Source: Rhizophlyctis rosea (Eukaryota > Chytridiomycota > Chytridiomycetes > Rhizophlyctidales > Rhizophlyctidaceae). From it: a stretch of DNA of 64,000 nucleotides. Below the pieces are notes generated by a model. The model searched no databases. It was not told where the DNA came from and saw only the letters and a program-made list of their open reading frames with translations. The position numbers and the translations under genes were made by a program. Shown here in pieces: positions 62,799-64,000 of the stretch; position 1 is the first letter of the stretch; each line of letters opens with the position of its first letter. The stretch spans positions 1 to 64,000 of the forward strand of contig JADGJC010000045.1 in NCBI GenBank assembly GCA_027596075.1, in the 5' to 3' direction.

Positions 62799-64000
62799 AT
62801 GAGTGTTTATAACCAGGAGCAGCGACCGCAGAGTCCGAACAGCCTGGTCGAGATGCTCACCGCGATGGACATCTCTCAACCCTCCACCCCAGTCAGACCT
62901 CCTCTTACTACCAAGCCTGCTCCTCTCGGAACGCACCTATACAACAAAAATGATAATCATTCGTTGGTTACAGACTCACCTCCCCGCGTTTCAAAACAGA
63001 GACCATTCAGGAGAACAACATCGGGGCCAATCACACCTACGCACCAAACATCCTCTGAATCAACCCAACCTTCCTCATCGAAAGCATCCTCCGCCAGACG
63101 ACCATTTGGACGAACCAAAACAGAAGGATCCCTTGACCGTAAAGTTAGATCATGTGCCAGTCCCAGAGAACGCGCGGCAGCAATGTTCATCAACGATGCT
63201 ACAAATACTGTAGACAGTCCTCATCAACGGACCTCTCATTGGTCCTCACGCCCACCTCTTCCCTTCCCTTCCACAAAACCCTTCCGACGTACCGCATCCA
63301 CACCCATTATACCCTGTTCTCCAAGCGAGAGTGGCAATTCCTGCAACTCCTCATCCCTTCGAACCTCGTCCGGCCCTCCCCCAACGATTTTGCACACCCC
63401 AACCGGTGTCCTCGGAACCTCTCCGCCAGCCTCCACCCCGCATCCCCATCCCGACAGGAGCATAATCCCCCAACCCCCAACGAACCTCAAACGCCCAATC
63501 CCCTCAACACCCGACCGAGAACCCTCCACACGCCCGCTCTTCACTCCAACCCACCGACTTTCAACATCCCCAACCTCCTCCACCCGTTCAGACCCAACCC
63601 CCTCAACAACGTACACCCTGCCCAATGCCCCCGACAAACGTCGCAAAACCTCCCCTAACGCCTTCCCCTGCGCGCCTGTTGCCCAAAGACGGAAACGCCA
63701 TTCAGACGTAACGACAGGCAGCTCGAAACACCCACCGCTGTGCCGATCTGCGAGTAGTCTTGCGTTGTTTTTGAGGAAGCCTTTGAAGAGGGTGGCAAGT
63801 GAGACGGATGTTACGAGGAGGATGGCGGCGGTTGCATCGGAGGGGTGCGATGGTGGAGGTGGGGGGTATCGGTTAGAACGCATGTCTGATGAAGGGCAGA
63901 GTAAGGAGGGCAGGATAGGAGGTGATGGGGTGCGATGGGCAGGCGGCATGCGATCCAACGCAGGACCAGCGCGTTTCTCATTTGATGGGTCACATGAGAT
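62799..64000 (+). CDS. Ser/Pro/Thr-rich disordered protein, runs off window end
   Basis: From ATG 62799 (MSVYNQEQRPQSPNSLVEML) the frame stays open without a stop for 400 codons to the window edge, so the protein is longer than seen. It is dominated by Ser, Pro, Thr and Arg, with many SP/TP sites (TPVRPP, SGPITPTHQ, ASTPIIPCSP) and basic clusters such as DKRRKTSPN and RRKRHSD that could be nuclear signals and CDK targets. No domain is recognised. The antisense ORF 63236-63958 is a shadow of this one. The long intronless frame in C-rich DNA makes it probable but not certain. Confidence 0.55.
   Translation, partial: MSVYNQEQRPQSPNSLVEMLTAMDISQPSTPVRPPLTTKPAPLGTHLYNKNDNHSLVTDSPPRVSKQRPFRRTTSGPITPTHQTSSESTQPSSSKASSARRPFGRTKTEGSLDRKVRSCASPRERAAAMFINDATNTVDSPHQRTSHWSSRPPLPFPSTKPFRRTASTPIIPCSPSESGNSCNSSSLRTSSGPPPTILHTPTGVLGTSPPASTPHPHPDRSIIPQPPTNLKRPIPSTPDREPSTRPLFTPTHRLSTSPTSSTRSDPTPSTTYTLPNAPDKRRKTSPNAFPCAPVAQRRKRHSDVTTGSSKHPPLCRSASSLALFLRKPLKRVASETDVTRRMAAVASEGCDGGGGGYRLERMSDEGQSKEGRIGGDGVRWAGGMRSNAGPARFSFDGSHE

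Overview
The window is nuclear DNA from an early-diverging fungus, most likely a zoosporic chytrid. Coding density is moderate, and almost every gene is broken by short spliceosomal introns (mostly 45-115 nt) with GT-AG ends. The fungal toolkit (CTR copper transporter, tail-anchored Miro/GEM1, RTR1) sits beside genes with an animal-like architecture (TopBP1 with terminal BRCT7/8, TMEM94/ERMA, PPIL2). No species name can be read from the sequence. Coordinates and exon joins were worked out by hand from splice signals and reading-phase continuity. Joins that close the frame exactly are stated as such.

1-15.2 kb is accessory-like. It holds two copies of a dispersed, hairpin-rich repeat family (about 1-870 and 9040-9860), decayed F-box/LRR-like relics (6.4-9.0 kb), and an unknown minus-strand gene carrying a 103-bp internal tandem duplication. 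It also holds a pair of paralogous C2H2-type genes. The second paralog (11524-15184) appears to be spliced into a C-terminal 2-oxoglutarate/Fe(II) dioxygenase domain of the TET/JBP-like type. This fusion, its possible intron-retention switch and the neighbouring hairpin repeats are the most unusual content of the window.

15.8-22.1 kb is a 19-exon TopBP1 checkpoint scaffold. 22.1-24.1 kb is non-coding and contains a cluster of a 12-bp repeat core. 24.1-30 kb carries an NnrU-type membrane protein, a CTR copper transporter, a MYND-finger gene interrupted by UGA, an RGG-rich protein broken by an assembly gap, a small membrane protein and tRNA-Val(AAC).

30.4-64 kb is a well-packed housekeeping segment: a DUF676-like lipase/hydrolase, RTR1 (Pol II CTD phosphatase), a bHLH factor with CACGTG boxes in its own promoter, UDP-glucose 4-epimerase, an NPF-motif endocytic-type protein, an arrestin-SH3-SH3 protein, TMEM94/ERMA, Miro, phosphopantothenoylcysteine ligase, a third hairpin-repeat copy (about 55.07-55.63 kb), an M1 aminopeptidase, the spliceosomal U-box cyclophilin PPIL2/Cyp8, and a Ser/Pro-rich ORF running off the right end. 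Several pairs are divergently transcribed (RTR1/bHLH, GALE/NPF protein, TMEM94/Miro, M1/PPIL2) and probably share promoters.
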